Assembly (NCBI RefSeq): GCF_000730425.1
Contig: NZ_CP008896.1
Span: 1,860,001-1,924,000 of the forward strand
Origin: Pseudomonas fluorescens
GTDB lineage: Bacteria > Pseudomonadota > Gammaproteobacteria > Pseudomonadales > Pseudomonadaceae
DNA length: 64,000 nucleotides
Direction of reading: 5' to 3'
Numbering within the stretch: position 1 is the stretch's first letter; each line of letters opens with the position of its first letter. Below are positions 6,989 to 17,940 of the stretch, piece after piece. Below the pieces are notes generated by a model that was not told the DNA's origin, searched no databases, and saw only the letters and a program-made list of their open reading frames with translations. The position numbers and the translations under genes were made by a program.

Positions 6989-9333
6989 CAGTCAAGGTCT
7001 CCCATGTATTGGTCAAGAAAGTCATCCGGAAAAAGCCCGGCGTCATCATGAGCCACGGCTTGTTCTTCAATGAAGGCAACGCTGGGGCGCCAGGTTTCGG
7101 TGACACGCTGATCCTCACGCATAATTACTTTATGGACTTGCACAGCATGGGTCGTTTGGGTCATTGCCCAGTCGGTTTCACCCGATGAGTGAGTCAGGCC
7201 CTCGACGAGTACGGCAGTACCATCGGTGATGCGATACCGATAACCAGAGAAGGCGCGTTGATCGCTCTTAAGCAGCGTATAGCGCCCCAGGAAGTCGCCA
7301 GCAGGAGGAGTCGGCGAGCGCAGCAGGCTTGAGAATGGATTGCCGGTGCCCATCCCATCGGCGGTCACCGGTCCTTGGATTTTGATGGTCAGCCCATCCA
7401 GGGTAATCCCATCACTATCAATCGTTATGCTGCCTCCAGGCGCCTTCAGAACGATTCGTTGGCCCGCTTCAACTTCAAACTCCGTGGTTTTCTGCGCAAT
7501 GCCTTCTCCGGTAGCCAGCCGGTAGTGACTCTTTATACAGTGCTCAACACTCCCGCCGATGCGGATGTCATGGTCGGCGGCGACTTTGTCATATCGGTTG
7601 TTGCCCACCGCCTCGACACGGTCCCTGCCAATATTGCTCCGGTGGTCGCGGCCCAGCGTCTGAAAGCAATCCTGTACCACCTCAATTCGCTCATCGTTGC
7701 CTACCCGCTCACTGCGGTCATGGCCAATTTCTATGTTCTCGTCATGCCCGACTTTCTCACTACGATCATGGCCGACAAAAATACCGTTGTTGTGTTTGAT
7801 ATGGACGTTCTTGTCTTTTTCGGCGTGGATGTACACCTCCTGCTGCCCCTGCTCATCCTCAAAGCGCAGTTCATTGAAGCCTTCGCCCATATGGGTTTGG
7901 CTCTTGATGGTCGTGCGCGTCTTGTGTTTGGGCAATTCATAGGGCGGCAGATTAGTCTCACGATAGGCACGCCCTGTCGCAATAGGCTGATCCGGGTCGC
8001 CATCCAGATAGCTGATGATCAGTTCCTGACCCACTCGTGGAATGGCCATGGAGCCCCAGGTTGCTCCAGCCCACCCCTGAGCCACACGAATCCAGCAAGA
8101 GCTGTGGTCGTTGTGTTTATCCGAGCGATCCCACGGAAAACTGACTTTGACTCGCCCCCATTTATCGCAATAAATCTCTTCACCCGCAGGACCAACGACG
8201 GTGGCGACCTGCGGGCCGTCAATGCAGGGTTTGTCGCGCAGCGGGGCTTTCCAGTCAGAGGTCCAGCGGATAGCAGTGGCTTTGAGTTCATAGGACGTAC
8301 CGGTAATACTGCCGAACGCTTCCTCCTCAAGGCAGGTGTGCTGTTTACCTTCATGTTCAATGGCGATGGTGCGCCAGCGGTCGTTGAAGTCATCGCGCGG
8401 ATGGTCACTCACGTCGAAAGCCAACCCCGGTTGCAGGCGCGCATCGTCACCGGCGAGATGAGCCATCTTGGCGTCGCTGCGCAAGGCGCTCAGGCGGGTC
8501 TTGGTGAAGGGTTTACCGGCGACGTCGCGCTTGTAGCGTCCCGGGTAGTCGTAGCGCTCGTAATCCTTGTGCTGGTTATTCAGGTCCTGGTCACCCGTGG
8601 CCGTGTGCTGCTGTCTGTAGCACGGGTGTGTGAACGTGTAATCGCGCTGCACCTGGACGGCGGTGCGCACTTGCTCGGTGTAGTAAAAGCGGTGCAGGGC
8701 CGGCTCCATGGAATCGCCACCGCCCATCGGTTGGTAGATCACCGGGCAATGTTCATGGGTGCCGATGGTGCCTAGGCCGCCAACGCGATCGGTGAACCAC
8801 AGGGTGTGACCGTCGGCGCGGTGTTCGAAGGTGTAAAGCAGGCCTTCTTCGGCCGCGAGGCGGGCGATGAAATCAAGGTCGGTTTCGCCAGCTTGCACGC
8901 AGTATTCGCGGGACTGATGGTCGAAGCAGAGGTAGGTTTTAACGTCGGTCAGGCGCTGATCCTTGAGGACTTCAAGGATGATATTGGGCACGCTCTGGCC
9001 CTGGAAGATGCGCCAGTTGGAGCGCAGTTCGAAGCGCGCCAACGTCGGTTCGACCACGGCACTGTAGCGGGTACGGCGAAAGCCGGTATCGCCTTGGGTG
9101 AGCAGGCTGACCAGGCCGTGAACGTAGCGCACCGGTGCTTCACCGCGCCAAATCGTGAACAGCCCCGGCAGATCCAGCACACGATTGAAGTCGATGGCGG
9201 CGTTGTGGCTGGCCAGTTCCAGTTCAAGTTTGAAGGGTTGAGACAAGCCTTCTTCGAACTTGAACGATACTACGTCGAAGGCATCACCCTTCAAGGGTTC
9301 GAAAGTGTAGCGCAGGTCGCTTTGGCCCGGCAT
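6988..9333 (-). CDS. vgrG: Type VI secretion spike protein VgrG (orphan, with C-terminal extension)
   Basis: The 781-residue VgrG carries the gp27-like domain at the N terminus (RYTFEPLKGDAFDVVSFKFE; REYCVQAGETDLDFIARLAAEEGLLYTFEH). The gp5 OB-fold (GRVKVSFPWDRSDKHNDHSS, WGSMAIPRVGQELIISYLDG) and a repetitive beta-helix (GHDRSEKVGHDENIEIGHDR) follow. After the spike comes an extension from about residue 679 with YRYRITDGTAVLVEGLTHSS, resembling the transthyretin-like modules that load cargo on some VgrGs. The ATG at 9333 is preferred because AAGGA precedes it; the longer frame to 9432 starts in poor context. No other T6SS structural genes are in the window, so it must work with a cluster elsewhere. 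It is the first gene of a vgrG-effector-immunity operon. Confidence 0.92.
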   Translation of the reverse strand: MPGQSDLRYTFEPLKGDAFDVVSFKFEEGLSQPFKLELELASHNAAIDFNRVLDLPGLFTIWRGEAPVRYVHGLVSLLTQGDTGFRRTRYSAVVEPTLARFELRSNWRIFQGQSVPNIILEVLKDQRLTDVKTYLCFDHQSREYCVQAGETDLDFIARLAAEEGLLYTFEHRADGHTLWFTDRVGGLGTIGTHEHCPVIYQPMGGGDSMEPALHRFYYTEQVRTAVQVQRDYTFTHPCYRQQHTATGDQDLNNQHKDYERYDYPGRYKRDVAGKPFTKTRLSALRSDAKMAHLAGDDARLQPGLAFDVSDHPRDDFNDRWRTIAIEHEGKQHTCLEEEAFGSITGTSYELKATAIRWTSDWKAPLRDKPCIDGPQVATVVGPAGEEIYCDKWGRVKVSFPWDRSDKHNDHSSCWIRVAQGWAGATWGSMAIPRVGQELIISYLDGDPDQPIATGRAYRETNLPPYELPKHKTRTTIKSQTHMGEGFNELRFEDEQGQQEVYIHAEKDKNVHIKHNNGIFVGHDRSEKVGHDENIEIGHDRSERVGNDERIEVVQDCFQTLGRDHRSNIGRDRVEAVGNNRYDKVAADHDIRIGGSVEHCIKSHYRLATGEGIAQKTTEFEVEAGQRIVLKAPGGSITIDSDGITLDGLTIKIQGPVTADGMGTGNPFSSLLRSPTPPAGDFLGRYTLLKSDQRAFSGYRYRITDGTAVLVEGLTHSSGETDWAMTQTTHAVQVHKVIMREDQRVTETWRPSVAFIEEQAVAHDDAGLFPDDFLDQYMGDLD

Positions 9334-9428
9334 CGGGATTCCTTGTCGATCGGTGGTTTGCCGTCGTTCACGCATGAAGTGTCTTGGGTGTGTGGGGTTG
9401 CAACGTCTTGACAGCTTCGTTGCGCGAG

Positions 9429-9468
9429 CCACTCTAAGCAGGCGTGATTTGACGCCTCAATAGAGTGG
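9429..9468. promoter_or_regulatory. Imperfect inverted repeat upstream of vgrG
   Basis: Arms CCACTCTAAGCAGGCGT (9429-9445) and ACGCCTCAATAGAGTGG (9452-9468) pair except for a 3-base internal mismatch, around a 6-base loop. It lies ~95 bases upstream of the vgrG start and has no following T-run in the vgrG direction. An operator or a leader-RNA hairpin is therefore more likely than a terminator. Confidence 0.5.
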
Positions 9469-9739
9469 CGGCAATCAAGAGGCATCCGACATTTCGGACG
9501 GTGATGAACTGTCGGAGATATCCCATCAGTTGCACGCAGGCTGACGGCACTTTAGTGTTCGCCCCGCCGCCGACCTCAGTCAGTGACGGGGTGCCGCAGC
9601 CCAAAAAATCATTGCCAAGACCGTTGAACATCGTGCAGCCGATTCACAACTGCCTCTCGTTTTATGGCGGTTGTGCGTGGGAGATCTCCGAGTCTGCCGG
9701 GTTCTGTTAATAATCCCCGGTCTGCGAGCCCGCATATGG
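9469..9739. other. Island edge without recognised gene
   Basis: Between the hairpin upstream of vgrG and the truncated receptor tail I see no convincing gene. A 65-codon frame on the minus strand (9631-9434) and an 81-codon frame on the plus strand (9465-9710) are open, but neither has a clear ribosome site or a recognisable product. The segment probably holds the vgrG promoter and imported non-coding DNA. Confidence 0.4.
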
Positions 9740-9742
9740 GAA

Positions 9743-9788
9743 CTGACCCATACGGCCAATACGCAGTATTCGTTGGTGGAGCCTTTTT
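9743..9788 (+). pseudogene. Truncated 3' end of an Aer-like receptor gene
   Basis: The frame reads [15 protein letters not shown] and a stop, matching the end of the intact receptor ([17 protein letters not shown]). Several differences are synonymous (ACC/ACG twice, TCA/TCG, CTG/TTG), so this copy evolved as coding sequence before losing everything upstream. The terminal codons changed (CCT TTT TAA). It continues into a REP palindrome identical to the one after the intact gene. Confidence 0.85.
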
Positions 9789-9802
9789 AAGCGTTAGATC
9801 GC

Positions 9803-9869
9803 AATCGCCGGCAAGCCGGCTCCTACATTGAAATGCACTCCAACTGTAGGAGCCGGCTTGCCGGCGATT
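9803..9869. repeat. REP palindrome, identical to the one at 4372-4438
   Basis: Same arms and the same 17-base loop as the left copy. The loop is normally the variable part of REP doublets, so identity there shows the two are copies of one element. Confidence 0.9.
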
Positions 9870-9873
9870 GACC

Positions 9874-10566
9874 CTACCTGGCCCCCAGAAACCTGGCTAT
9901 TGCCTGCGCCGCAGCCTCCAGATGCTGCCCATGGCTGAACCCCGAAGCCTTCAACGGCTTCAGATCATGATCCCCCGCCACCCGCCACATCACCTCGATG
10001 ACCGACGACAGCACGTAGCCCTCCACCGCCGCTCGATTGCCCAGCGCATCGCGCTCGCCCTGCACAATCAAGGTCGGGGTCTTCAGCCCGGCCAAGTGCT
10101 CGACCCGGGGCTTTTCCGGCTTGCCCACCGCATAGAACGGGTAACCCAGGCACACCAGCGCATCCGCCGCCAATTCATCGGCCAATAGGCTGGCCATCCG
10201 CCCGCCCATGGACTTGCCGCCGACAGCCAAAGGCCCAGCGACATGACGTCGCACCTGGGCATGCACTTGGCGCCAGCATTCCAGCAGTTTCGGCGCCGGG
10301 TTCGGTGGGCGTTTGCCGCCGTCCACACGGCGTTGGGCCATGTAGGGAAACTCGAAGCGCAGCACGTTCACGCCATGCCCGGCAAGGCGTGCAGCCATGT
10401 CGTCCATAAAGGATGAGTCCATCGGCGCGCCAGCGCCGTGAGCCAGGATCAGCGTCGGTGATTGGCCTGCCCCCACACTTGTGGCCGCATTCCATAACCA
10501 ACCCTGTTCACGCACACACTGCGCCCATTGATCCCCGTCAATACTGGCCTTGTGCTCTTTGCCCAT
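9874..10566 (-). CDS. Alpha/beta hydrolase (KANL3/Tex30-like)
   Basis: The 230-residue protein shows [16 protein letters not shown] (oxyanion-hole HGAGA) and the nucleophile elbow GGKSMGGRM, a GxSxG-type motif in which K replaces the usual residue before Ser, as is common in the KANL3/Tex30 hydrolase family. The acid and His are likely in [10 protein letters not shown] and AGDHDLKP. Substrate unknown; members are usually described as predicted esterases or dienelactone hydrolase-like. The ATG at 10566 is chosen because GAGG precedes it and because the longer frame would run into the ccoN1 leader. It is divergent from ccoN1, with 79 bases between starts, so the two share a promoter region. Confidence 0.8.
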   Translation of the reverse strand: MGKEHKASIDGDQWAQCVREQGWLWNAATSVGAGQSPTLILAHGAGAPMDSSFMDDMAARLAGHGVNVLRFEFPYMAQRRVDGGKRPPNPAPKLLECWRQVHAQVRRHVAGPLAVGGKSMGGRMASLLADELAADALVCLGYPFYAVGKPEKPRVEHLAGLKTPTLIVQGERDALGNRAAVEGYVLSSVIEVMWRVAGDHDLKPLKASGFSHGQHLEAAAQAIARFLGAR

Positions 10567-10645
10567 GCTTGCCTCGCTTTTTAGTCTGCCTATAACTCCA
10601 GCCCAAGTGCCGCATCTGCTTGGGTTGAACCGTGGATGGGGAACC

Positions 10646-12070
<1,425 letters not shown>

Positions 12071-12080
12071 GGAGTCGATG

Positions 12081-12689
12081 ATGAAACACGAAACGATTGA
12101 AAAGAACGTCGGCCTGCTGATGCTGCTGATGGTACTGGCCGTGAGTATCGGCGGCCTGACGCAGATCGTCCCGCTGTTCTTCCAGGACGTCACCAACAAG
12201 CCGGTCGAAGGCATGAAGCCCTACACCGCGCTGCAACTGGAAGGCCGTGACATCTACATCCGCGAAGGCTGTGTGCAGTGCCACTCGCAAATGATCCGGC
12301 CATTCCGCGCCGAGACCGAGCGCTACGGCCACTACTCGGTCGCCGGTGAAAGCGTGTGGGACCACCCGTTCCTGTGGGGCTCCAAGCGTACCGGTCCGGA
12401 CCTGGCCCGAGTGGGCGCCCGCTACTCCGACGATTGGCACCGCGCGCACTTGTACAACCCGCGCAACGTCGTGCCTGAATCGAAGATGCCAGCCTACCCA
12501 TGGCTGGTCACCGCCCAGGTCGACAGCAGCCACACCGAAACCAAGCTCAAGGTCATGCGCACCCTCGGCGTGCCGTACACCGACACGGACATCACCGCCG
12601 CCGTGGACAGCCTCAAGGGCAAGACCGAAATGGACGCCCTGGTCTCCTACCTGCAAGTGCTCGGCACTGCAATCAAGAGCAAGAGGTGA
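12081..12689 (+). CDS. ccoO: Cytochrome cbb3 oxidase subunit II, monohaem cytochrome c, operon 1
   Basis: The 202-residue CcoO has an N-terminal membrane anchor ([22 protein letters not shown]) and one c-type haem site, [13 protein letters not shown], facing the periplasm. It passes electrons from CcoP to CcoN. There are two adjacent ATGs at 12078 and 12081; GGAG at 12071-12074 is better spaced for 12081, which also gives the MKHE start seen in the second copy. It follows ccoN by 10 bases. Confidence 0.95.
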
Positions 12690-12692
12690 ACC

Positions 12693-12911
12693 ATGGGTTT
12701 TGAACTGGATACCGGAATGATCCGCGGCCTCGGCACGCTGGTGGTGGCGATTGCCTTCATCGGCCTGTCGCTGTGGGTGTTCAACGCCAAGCGCAACCCG
12801 GAGTTCGCCGAGGCCTGCCTGCTGCCATTTGCCGATGAGCCTGAACCTGGCGCCATTGGCACCCCATCCGACGCTCAAGAAGAGCCTGTAACAAGGAGCA
12901 TTCGGCCATGA
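12693..12911 (+). CDS. ccoQ: cbb3 oxidase small subunit CcoQ, operon 1
   Basis: A 72-residue single-span membrane protein starting [18 protein letters not shown], with one transmembrane helix ending in [12 protein letters not shown]. CcoQ stabilises the CcoNOP complex, especially in oxygen. It begins 3 bases after ccoO with GAGGTG as ribosome site, and its stop overlaps the ccoP start (ATGA at 12908-12911). It is 11 residues longer than the copy-2 protein, the extra length being in the C-terminal tail. Confidence 0.85.
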   Translation: MGFELDTGMIRGLGTLVVAIAFIGLSLWVFNAKRNPEFAEACLLPFADEPEPGAIGTPSDAQEEPVTRSIRP

Positions 12912-13831
12912 CTACCTTTTGGAGTACATGGATCTGTGTACTGACCCTCGGCAGCCTGATCGGCTTGACCTGGCTGCTGTTCGGCACCCGCAAGGGCGAG
13001 ACCAAGGGCAGCGTCGACCAGACCATGGGCCACGCCTTCGACGGGATTGAGGAGTACGACAACCCCCTGCCCCAATGGTGGTTCCTGTTGTTCGCCGGCA
13101 CCCTGGTGTTTGCAGTCGGCTACCTGATCCTCTACCCGGGCCTGGGCAACTGGAAAGGTGTACTGCCGGGCTATGAGGACGGCTGGACCCAGACCAAGGA
13201 ATGGGACAAGGAAATGGCCAGGGCCGACGCCAAGTTCGGGCCGATCTTCGCCAAATTCGCCGCCATGCCCGTGGAAGAAGTCGCCAAGGACCCGCAAGCG
13301 CTGAAAATGGGCGGCCGCCTGTTTGCCTCCAACTGCGCGGTATGCCACGGCTCCGATGCCAAGGGCGCCTATGGCTTCCCGAACCTGGCGGACGACAACT
13401 GGCGCTGGGGTGGTTCGGCTGATGCAATCAAGCTGACCATCATGAACGGTCGCCATGCTGCAATGCCGGCCTGGGGTGAAGTGCTGGGCGAGGACGGTGT
13501 GAAAAACGTCGCGGCCTATGTGCGCCACGACCTGGCCAAGTTGCCGCTGCCGGCTGACAGCAAGGCCGACCTGGCCGCTGGCAAGCAAGCGTACGACACC
13601 ACATGCGTAGCCTGCCACGGCCCTGAAGGCCATGGTGTTGAAGCCATGGGCGCGCCAAACCTGACGCAGCCTGCCGGCTTCATCTACGGCACCAGCCTTG
13701 CGCAGTTGCAGCAGACCATCCGCCACGGCCGCCAGGGCCAGATGCCAGCGCAGGAAGCGCTGCAAGGCAACGACAAGGTCCACCTGCTGGCAGCCTACGT
13801 CTACAGCCTGTCGCAGAAGGAGCAGAAGTAA
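12908..13831 (+). CDS. ccoP: cbb3 oxidase subunit III, dihaem cytochrome c, operon 1
   Basis: The 307-residue CcoP has two membrane segments near the N terminus (about 5-25 and 57-80), joined by the conserved [11 protein letters not shown]. Two CxxCH haem sites follow, CAVCH (143-147) and CVACH (233-237), in the periplasmic domain. It accepts electrons from soluble or membrane cytochrome c. It is shorter than CcoP of operon 2 by 18 residues, lacking the insert before the first haem domain. Last gene of the operon; a hairpin follows at 13846-13882. Confidence 0.95.
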   Translation: MTTFWSTWICVLTLGSLIGLTWLLFGTRKGETKGSVDQTMGHAFDGIEEYDNPLPQWWFLLFAGTLVFAVGYLILYPGLGNWKGVLPGYEDGWTQTKEWDKEMARADAKFGPIFAKFAAMPVEEVAKDPQALKMGGRLFASNCAVCHGSDAKGAYGFPNLADDNWRWGGSADAIKLTIMNGRHAAMPAWGEVLGEDGVKNVAAYVRHDLAKLPLPADSKADLAAGKQAYDTTCVACHGPEGHGVEAMGAPNLTQPAGFIYGTSLAQLQQTIRHGRQGQMPAQEALQGNDKVHLLAAYVYSLSQKEQK

Positions 13832-13845
13832 GTTGTAAGCTACAC

Positions 13846-13882
13846 GCTGCAAGAGAAGAGTTCTCAACTCGGCTCTTGCAGC
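13846..13882 (+). terminator. Possible terminator after cco operon 1
   Basis: Arms GCTGCAAGAG and CTCTTGCAGC enclose a 17-base loop just after ccoP. There is no strong T-run (CCCTTTCC follows), so termination may be weak. Confidence 0.45.
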
Positions 13883-14279
13883 CCTTTCCAACCCTCCCCC
13901 TTCCCGCTCCAACCTCGCTGCTTGCATCCTGCCAATAACCGTTGCTGCTCCGCGGCCCTTTGTCGCACCCTTCTAAAGCACACCTTTCCCCTCGGGCCAT
14001 TCGGGTCTACGCTTGTTTCGACAATAGGCCGGCGTTGATCGGTCGCAGCTCGACTTGCACTCGATGAGTCAGACGCTCCAGCAGGGTGACAGGCGCAAAG
14101 GCTGGCAGTTACCGGCTGTCGTGCCATTGGCCATTCGTCACCCTGCCAGCGTGCTTGCACATACGTCGTTGTAAGTACCTGCGCCCCTTCAAAATTCCTG
14201 TCCAACCCGTCAGCTTTTCATTTTCGATTTTGTCCTTACGCCAAACATGGAAAGGGCGCAGAATCTGGTTTGTAAAGCA
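13883..14279. other. Long spacer between the two cco operons, no convincing gene
   Basis: Roughly 400 bases without a supported gene. Codon-like stretches on the minus strand are interrupted by stops (one 33-codon piece ends at 14007), suggesting at most a decayed gene. The right end carries the candidate ANR site and the ccoN2 leader. Confidence 0.4.
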
Positions 14280-14293
14280 TTGACGCAGGTCAG
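14280..14293 (+). promoter_or_regulatory. Candidate ANR box upstream of ccoN of operon 2
   Basis: TTGACGCAGGTCAG matches the ANR/FNR pattern TTGAYnnnnRTCAA at 9 of 10 defined positions. It lies 86 bases before the ccoN2 start. No well-placed -10 is obvious, so the call is moderate. Confidence 0.5.
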
Positions 14294-14378
14294 CGTTACG
14301 TTGCAATGGCACCCCGCTTTCTCCATACTTGCGACCGATTTTTATCCTAATAAAACACCTAAACCGTGGAACCTTAGA

Positions 14379-15821
14379 ATGAGCACAGCAATCAGTCCGA
14401 CTGCTTATAACTATAAGGTAGTCCGCCAGTTCGCCATCATGACGGTGGTCTGGGGGATCCTTGGCATGGGGCTCGGTGTCTTCATCGCCTCGCAACTGGT
14501 CTGGCCGGAGTTGAACTTCGACCTGCCATGGACGACGTTTGGACGCCTACGCCCACTGCACACGAACCTTGTGATCTTCGCCTTCGGCGGATGTGCATTG
14601 TTTGCCACTTCCTACTATGTCGTGCAGCGAACCTGCCAGACGCGACTGATTTCCGACGGTCTCGCCGCGTTCACCTTCTGGGGATGGCAAGCGGTGATTG
14701 TCGGCGCCATCATCACCCTGCCAATGGGCTTCACCACCACCAAGGAATACGCGGAATTGGAATGGCCCCTTGCCATCCTTCTGGCGATCGTCTGGGTGAC
14801 CTACGGCATCGTGTTCTTTGGCACCATCGTCAAGCGCAAGACCAAGCACATCTATGTCGGCAACTGGTTCTACGGCGCGTTCATCGTCGTGACGGCGATG
14901 CTGCACATCGTCAACCACGCCTCGCTGCCGGTGAGTTTCTTCAAGTCCTACTCCGCCTACGCCGGTGCCACCGATGCGATGATCCAGTGGTGGTACGGCC
15001 ACAACGCCGTAGGGTTCTTCCTGACCACCGGCTTTCTGGGGATGATGTACTACTTCGTGCCCAAGCAGGCCGAGCGTCCGATCTACTCCTATCGCCTGTC
15101 CATCGTGCACTTCTGGGCGCTGATCACCCTGTATATCTGGGCCGGTCCCCACCACCTGCACTACACCGCCCTGCCGGATTGGGCACAGTCCCTGGGCATG
15201 GCGATGTCGATCATCCTGCTGGCTCCGAGCTGGGGCGGCATGATCAACGGCATGATGACCCTCTCGGGCGCCTGGCATAAGCTACGCACCGACCCGATCC
15301 TGCGCTTTCTGGTGGTATCGCTGGCGTTCTACGGCATGTCGACCTTCGAAGGTCCGATGATGGCGATCAAGACCGTCAACTCGCTGTCCCACTACACCGA
15401 CTGGACCATCGGCCACGTACACGCCGGCGCGCTGGGCTGGGTCGCGATGATCTCCATCGGCGCCCTGTACCACATGATTCCCAAGCTCTACGGCCGCACG
15501 CAGATGCACAGCACCAGCCTGATCAACACCCATTTCTGGCTGGCCACCATTGGTACCGTGCTCTACATCGCCTCGATGTGGGTCAACGGCATCACCCAGG
15601 GCCTGATGTGGCGTGCGATCAACGATGACGGCACCCTCACCTATTCCTTCGTCGAAGCACTGCAAGCCAGCCATCCTGGTTTCATCGTGCGCGCCCTCGG
15701 TGGTGCGTTCTTTGCCAGCGGCATGCTGTTCATGGCCTACAACGTCTGGCGCACTGTGCGTGCCGCAGACCCAGTAGCTGCTGAAGCCGCCGCCAAGATC
15801 GCTGTCGTGGGAGCTCACTGA
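14379..15821 (+). CDS. ccoN: Cytochrome cbb3 oxidase catalytic subunit I, operon 2
   Basis: The second CcoN (480 residues) starts [18 protein letters not shown]. It has the same catalytic landmarks as the first copy: [20 protein letters not shown] and HVHAGALGW. The longest open frame begins at 14247, but the conserved protein starts at the ATG at 14379. Large tracts are nearly identical in DNA to copy 1, while the first ~140 residues and the C-terminal tail differ. In P. aeruginosa the second cco operon is the one induced by ANR at low oxygen; the candidate box upstream fits. It overlaps ccoO by one base (TGATG). Confidence 0.95.
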   Translation: MSTAISPTAYNYKVVRQFAIMTVVWGILGMGLGVFIASQLVWPELNFDLPWTTFGRLRPLHTNLVIFAFGGCALFATSYYVVQRTCQTRLISDGLAAFTFWGWQAVIVGAIITLPMGFTTTKEYAELEWPLAILLAIVWVTYGIVFFGTIVKRKTKHIYVGNWFYGAFIVVTAMLHIVNHASLPVSFFKSYSAYAGATDAMIQWWYGHNAVGFFLTTGFLGMMYYFVPKQAERPIYSYRLSIVHFWALITLYIWAGPHHLHYTALPDWAQSLGMAMSIILLAPSWGGMINGMMTLSGAWHKLRTDPILRFLVVSLAFYGMSTFEGPMMAIKTVNSLSHYTDWTIGHVHAGALGWVAMISIGALYHMIPKLYGRTQMHSTSLINTHFWLATIGTVLYIASMWVNGITQGLMWRAINDDGTLTYSFVEALQASHPGFIVRALGGAFFASGMLFMAYNVWRTVRAADPVAAEAAAKIAVVGAH

Positions 15822-16429
15822 TGAAGCATGAAGTAGTCGAGAAGAACATCGGCCTGCTGGCCTTCTTCATGGTCATCGCCGTGAGTATCGGCGGCCTGAC
15901 CCAGATCGTCCCGCTGTTCTTCCAGGATGTGACCAATAAGCCGGTGGAGGGTATGAAGCCGCGCACCGCCCTTGAACTGGAAGGTCGCGACGTGTACATC
16001 GCCAACGGCTGTGTCGGCTGCCACTCGCAGATGATCCGCCCGTTCCGTGCCGAAACCGAACGCTATGGCCACTATTCGGTCGCCGGTGAAAGCGTATGGG
16101 ACCACCCGTTCCTGTGGGGCTCCAAGCGTACCGGCCCGGATCTGGCCCGTGTGGGAGGGCGTTACTCCGATGACTGGCAGCGTGCGCACTTGTACAACCC
16201 GCGCAACGTAGTGCCGGAGTCGAAAATGCCGGCGTACCCGTTCCTCGTGGAAAACAAGCTCGACGGCAAAGACACTGCCAAGAAAATGGAAGTCTTGCGC
16301 ACCCTCGGCGTGCCTTACACCGACGAAGACATCGCCGGTGCCCAGGCAGCCGTCAAGGGCAAGACCGAAATGGACGCGCTGGTGGCCTACCTGCAAGGCC
16401 TGGGCACCATCATCAAAAGCAAACGGTGA
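15821..16429 (+). CDS. ccoO: Cytochrome cbb3 oxidase subunit II, monohaem cytochrome c, operon 2
   Basis: The 202-residue CcoO begins [18 protein letters not shown], with an N-terminal membrane anchor and the single haem motif [13 protein letters not shown]. It differs from copy 1 in the haem loop (VGC versus VQC) and mainly in the C-terminal third. The start codon overlaps the ccoN stop, implying coupled translation. Confidence 0.95.
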   Translation: MKHEVVEKNIGLLAFFMVIAVSIGGLTQIVPLFFQDVTNKPVEGMKPRTALELEGRDVYIANGCVGCHSQMIRPFRAETERYGHYSVAGESVWDHPFLWGSKRTGPDLARVGGRYSDDWQRAHLYNPRNVVPESKMPAYPFLVENKLDGKDTAKKMEVLRTLGVPYTDEDIAGAQAAVKGKTEMDALVAYLQGLGTIIKSKR

Positions 16430-16434
16430 TCTGA

Positions 16435-16620
16435 ATGGATATCGGGATGATTCGAGGCCTGGGCACCGTTGTCGTGATGGTGGCCTTTATCGGCCTGGCG
16501 CTGTGGGTGTTCAGCCCCAAGCGCAAGTCAGAGTTTGAAGACGCGACCTTGCTGCCTTTTGCGGATGATCCCGAAGCCATCAAGCACGTCGAGCAAGCTT
16601 CTAGGAGTAACAAAGAATGA
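16435..16620 (+). CDS. ccoQ: cbb3 oxidase small subunit CcoQ, operon 2
   Basis: A 61-residue single-span protein, [20 protein letters not shown], with the conserved [15 protein letters not shown] after the helix. It lies 5 bases after ccoO and overlaps ccoP by 4 bases (ATGA). Confidence 0.85.
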   Translation: MDIGMIRGLGTVVVMVAFIGLALWVFSPKRKSEFEDATLLPFADDPEAIKHVEQASRSNKE

Positions 16621-17594
16621 CTACGTTCTGGAGTCTGTACGTCACAGTCCTCAGTCTGGGTACCATTTTTGCCCTGACCTGGCTGCTGCTGTCGACCCGC
16701 AAGGGCCAGCGCGCCGAACAAACGGACGAGACGGTTGGCCACTCGTTCGATGGCATCGAGGAATACGACAACCCACTGCCCAAGTGGTGGTTCATGCTGT
16801 TCGTCGGCACCATCGTGTTTGCCCTGGGTTACCTGGTGCTGTACCCCGGCCTGGGCAACTGGAAAGGCCTGTTGCCGGGCTACGCCTACCTGGACAACGA
16901 GAAGCAGATCCCGTTCGCCAACGGCCAGAGCGGCTGGACGGGCGTACACGAGTGGGAAAAGGAAATGGCACGTTCGGACGCCAAGTTCGGGCCGATCTTC
17001 GCCAAATTTGCAGCCATGCCCATTGAAGAAGTGGCCAAGGACCCGCAAGCCCTGAAGATGGGTGGCCGCCTGTTCGCCTCCAACTGCTCGGTGTGCCACG
17101 GTTCTGACGCCAAGGGCGCCTATGGCTTCCCCAACCTGACCGACGCCGACTGGCGCTGGGGCGGCGAGCCGGAAACCATCAAGGCCACCATCATGGCTGG
17201 CCGTCACGCGGTGATGCCGGGCTGGGCTGAAGTGATCGGTGAACAAGGCGTGGCCGACGTCGCCGGCTTCGTGCTGACCAACCTCGATGGCCGCAAACTG
17301 CCGGAAGGCGCCAAGGCCGATGTGGCCAACGGCGAGAAGCTCTTCGCCACCAACTGTGTGGCCTGCCACGGTCCAGCCGGCAAAGGTACGCCAGCGATGG
17401 GCGCACCTGACCTGACCCACCCGGGCGCCTTCATCTACGGTTCGAGCTTCGCCCAACTGCAGCAGACCATCCGCTACGGCCGCCAGGGCCAGATGCCTGC
17501 ACAAGAGCAATTGCAGGGTAACGATAAGGTGCATTTGCTGGCGGCGTACGTTTACAGCCTGTCCCATGGCGACAAGAAGGCTGACGCTGAATAA
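16617..17594 (+). CDS. ccoP: cbb3 oxidase subunit III, dihaem cytochrome c, operon 2
   Basis: The 325-residue CcoP has the usual two N-terminal membrane segments, the [11 protein letters not shown] linker and two CxxCH sites (CSVCH and CVACH). Compared with copy 1 it has an extra segment, [17 protein letters not shown], before the first haem domain. This could alter docking of the donor cytochrome. A strong terminator hairpin follows at 17609-17650. Confidence 0.95.
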   Translation: MTTFWSLYVTVLSLGTIFALTWLLLSTRKGQRAEQTDETVGHSFDGIEEYDNPLPKWWFMLFVGTIVFALGYLVLYPGLGNWKGLLPGYAYLDNEKQIPFANGQSGWTGVHEWEKEMARSDAKFGPIFAKFAAMPIEEVAKDPQALKMGGRLFASNCSVCHGSDAKGAYGFPNLTDADWRWGGEPETIKATIMAGRHAVMPGWAEVIGEQGVADVAGFVLTNLDGRKLPEGAKADVANGEKLFATNCVACHGPAGKGTPAMGAPDLTHPGAFIYGSSFAQLQQTIRYGRQGQMPAQEQLQGNDKVHLLAAYVYSLSHGDKKADAE

Positions 17595-17608
17595 CGCAAG
17601 GCCGTAAT

Positions 17609-17650
17609 AAAAAACGGTTCTGCCAGCACACACTGACAGGGCCGTTTTTG
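17609..17650 (+). terminator. Rho-independent terminator after cco operon 2
   Basis: An A-rich arm AAAAACGG pairs with CCGTTTTT across a loop that itself contains CTGCCAG/CTGACAG pairing; T-rich sequence follows (TTTTTGTTTG). Confidence 0.75.
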
Positions 17651-17940
17651 TTTGTTGTGTGAGTGCTGCAAGCGATGTCCAAATGTGGGAGTTGCTTCGT
17701 TTGCAAGTCCGCACGCCTCTCAGTGAATGGCTGCGCTCACCACATCTACAAAAACCGTCCATACTTCCCAAGTCAATTGACCCAGATCACGTACACCATC
17801 AATTGATTTCCCCCAACGCGACCAAAGGTCGCACCCGTTCATCGGTACTACAGGCGTATCATTACGCCACTGCAAGACCCCTATTTTGACCCCGGCTGGC
17901 ACGTACTGGCCGAGGCAAATCTCCACTGCCGTGGGATGCA
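17651..17940. promoter_or_regulatory. ccoG upstream region with candidate ANR site
   Basis: The 290 bases between the terminator and ccoG contain no gene I can support. At 17777-17790 TTGACCCAGATCAC matches the ANR pattern at 9 of 10 positions, and a TCAATTGA palindrome lies at 17798-17805. These sit ~150 bases before ccoG, so regulation by ANR is plausible but unproven. Confidence 0.45.

Larger units (their letters stand above)
9743..9870 (+). repeat. Right copy of ~127-bp direct repeat flanking the VgrG island
   Basis: Same orientation as 4313-4439 and one base longer. The REP half is identical to the left copy; the receptor half is ~80-90 percent identical. Confidence 0.9.

Noticed and set aside
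9434..9631. 65-codon frame upstream of vgrG on the minus strand
   Set aside because: It has no ribosome site or recognisable product, and it overlaps the inverted repeat and presumed promoter.
14007..14108. Protein-like 33-codon piece on the minus strand (LPAFAPVTLLERLTHRVQVE and on)
   Set aside because: It is bounded by stops and unsupported by a start or ribosome site. It may be a decayed gene, but I cannot identify it.
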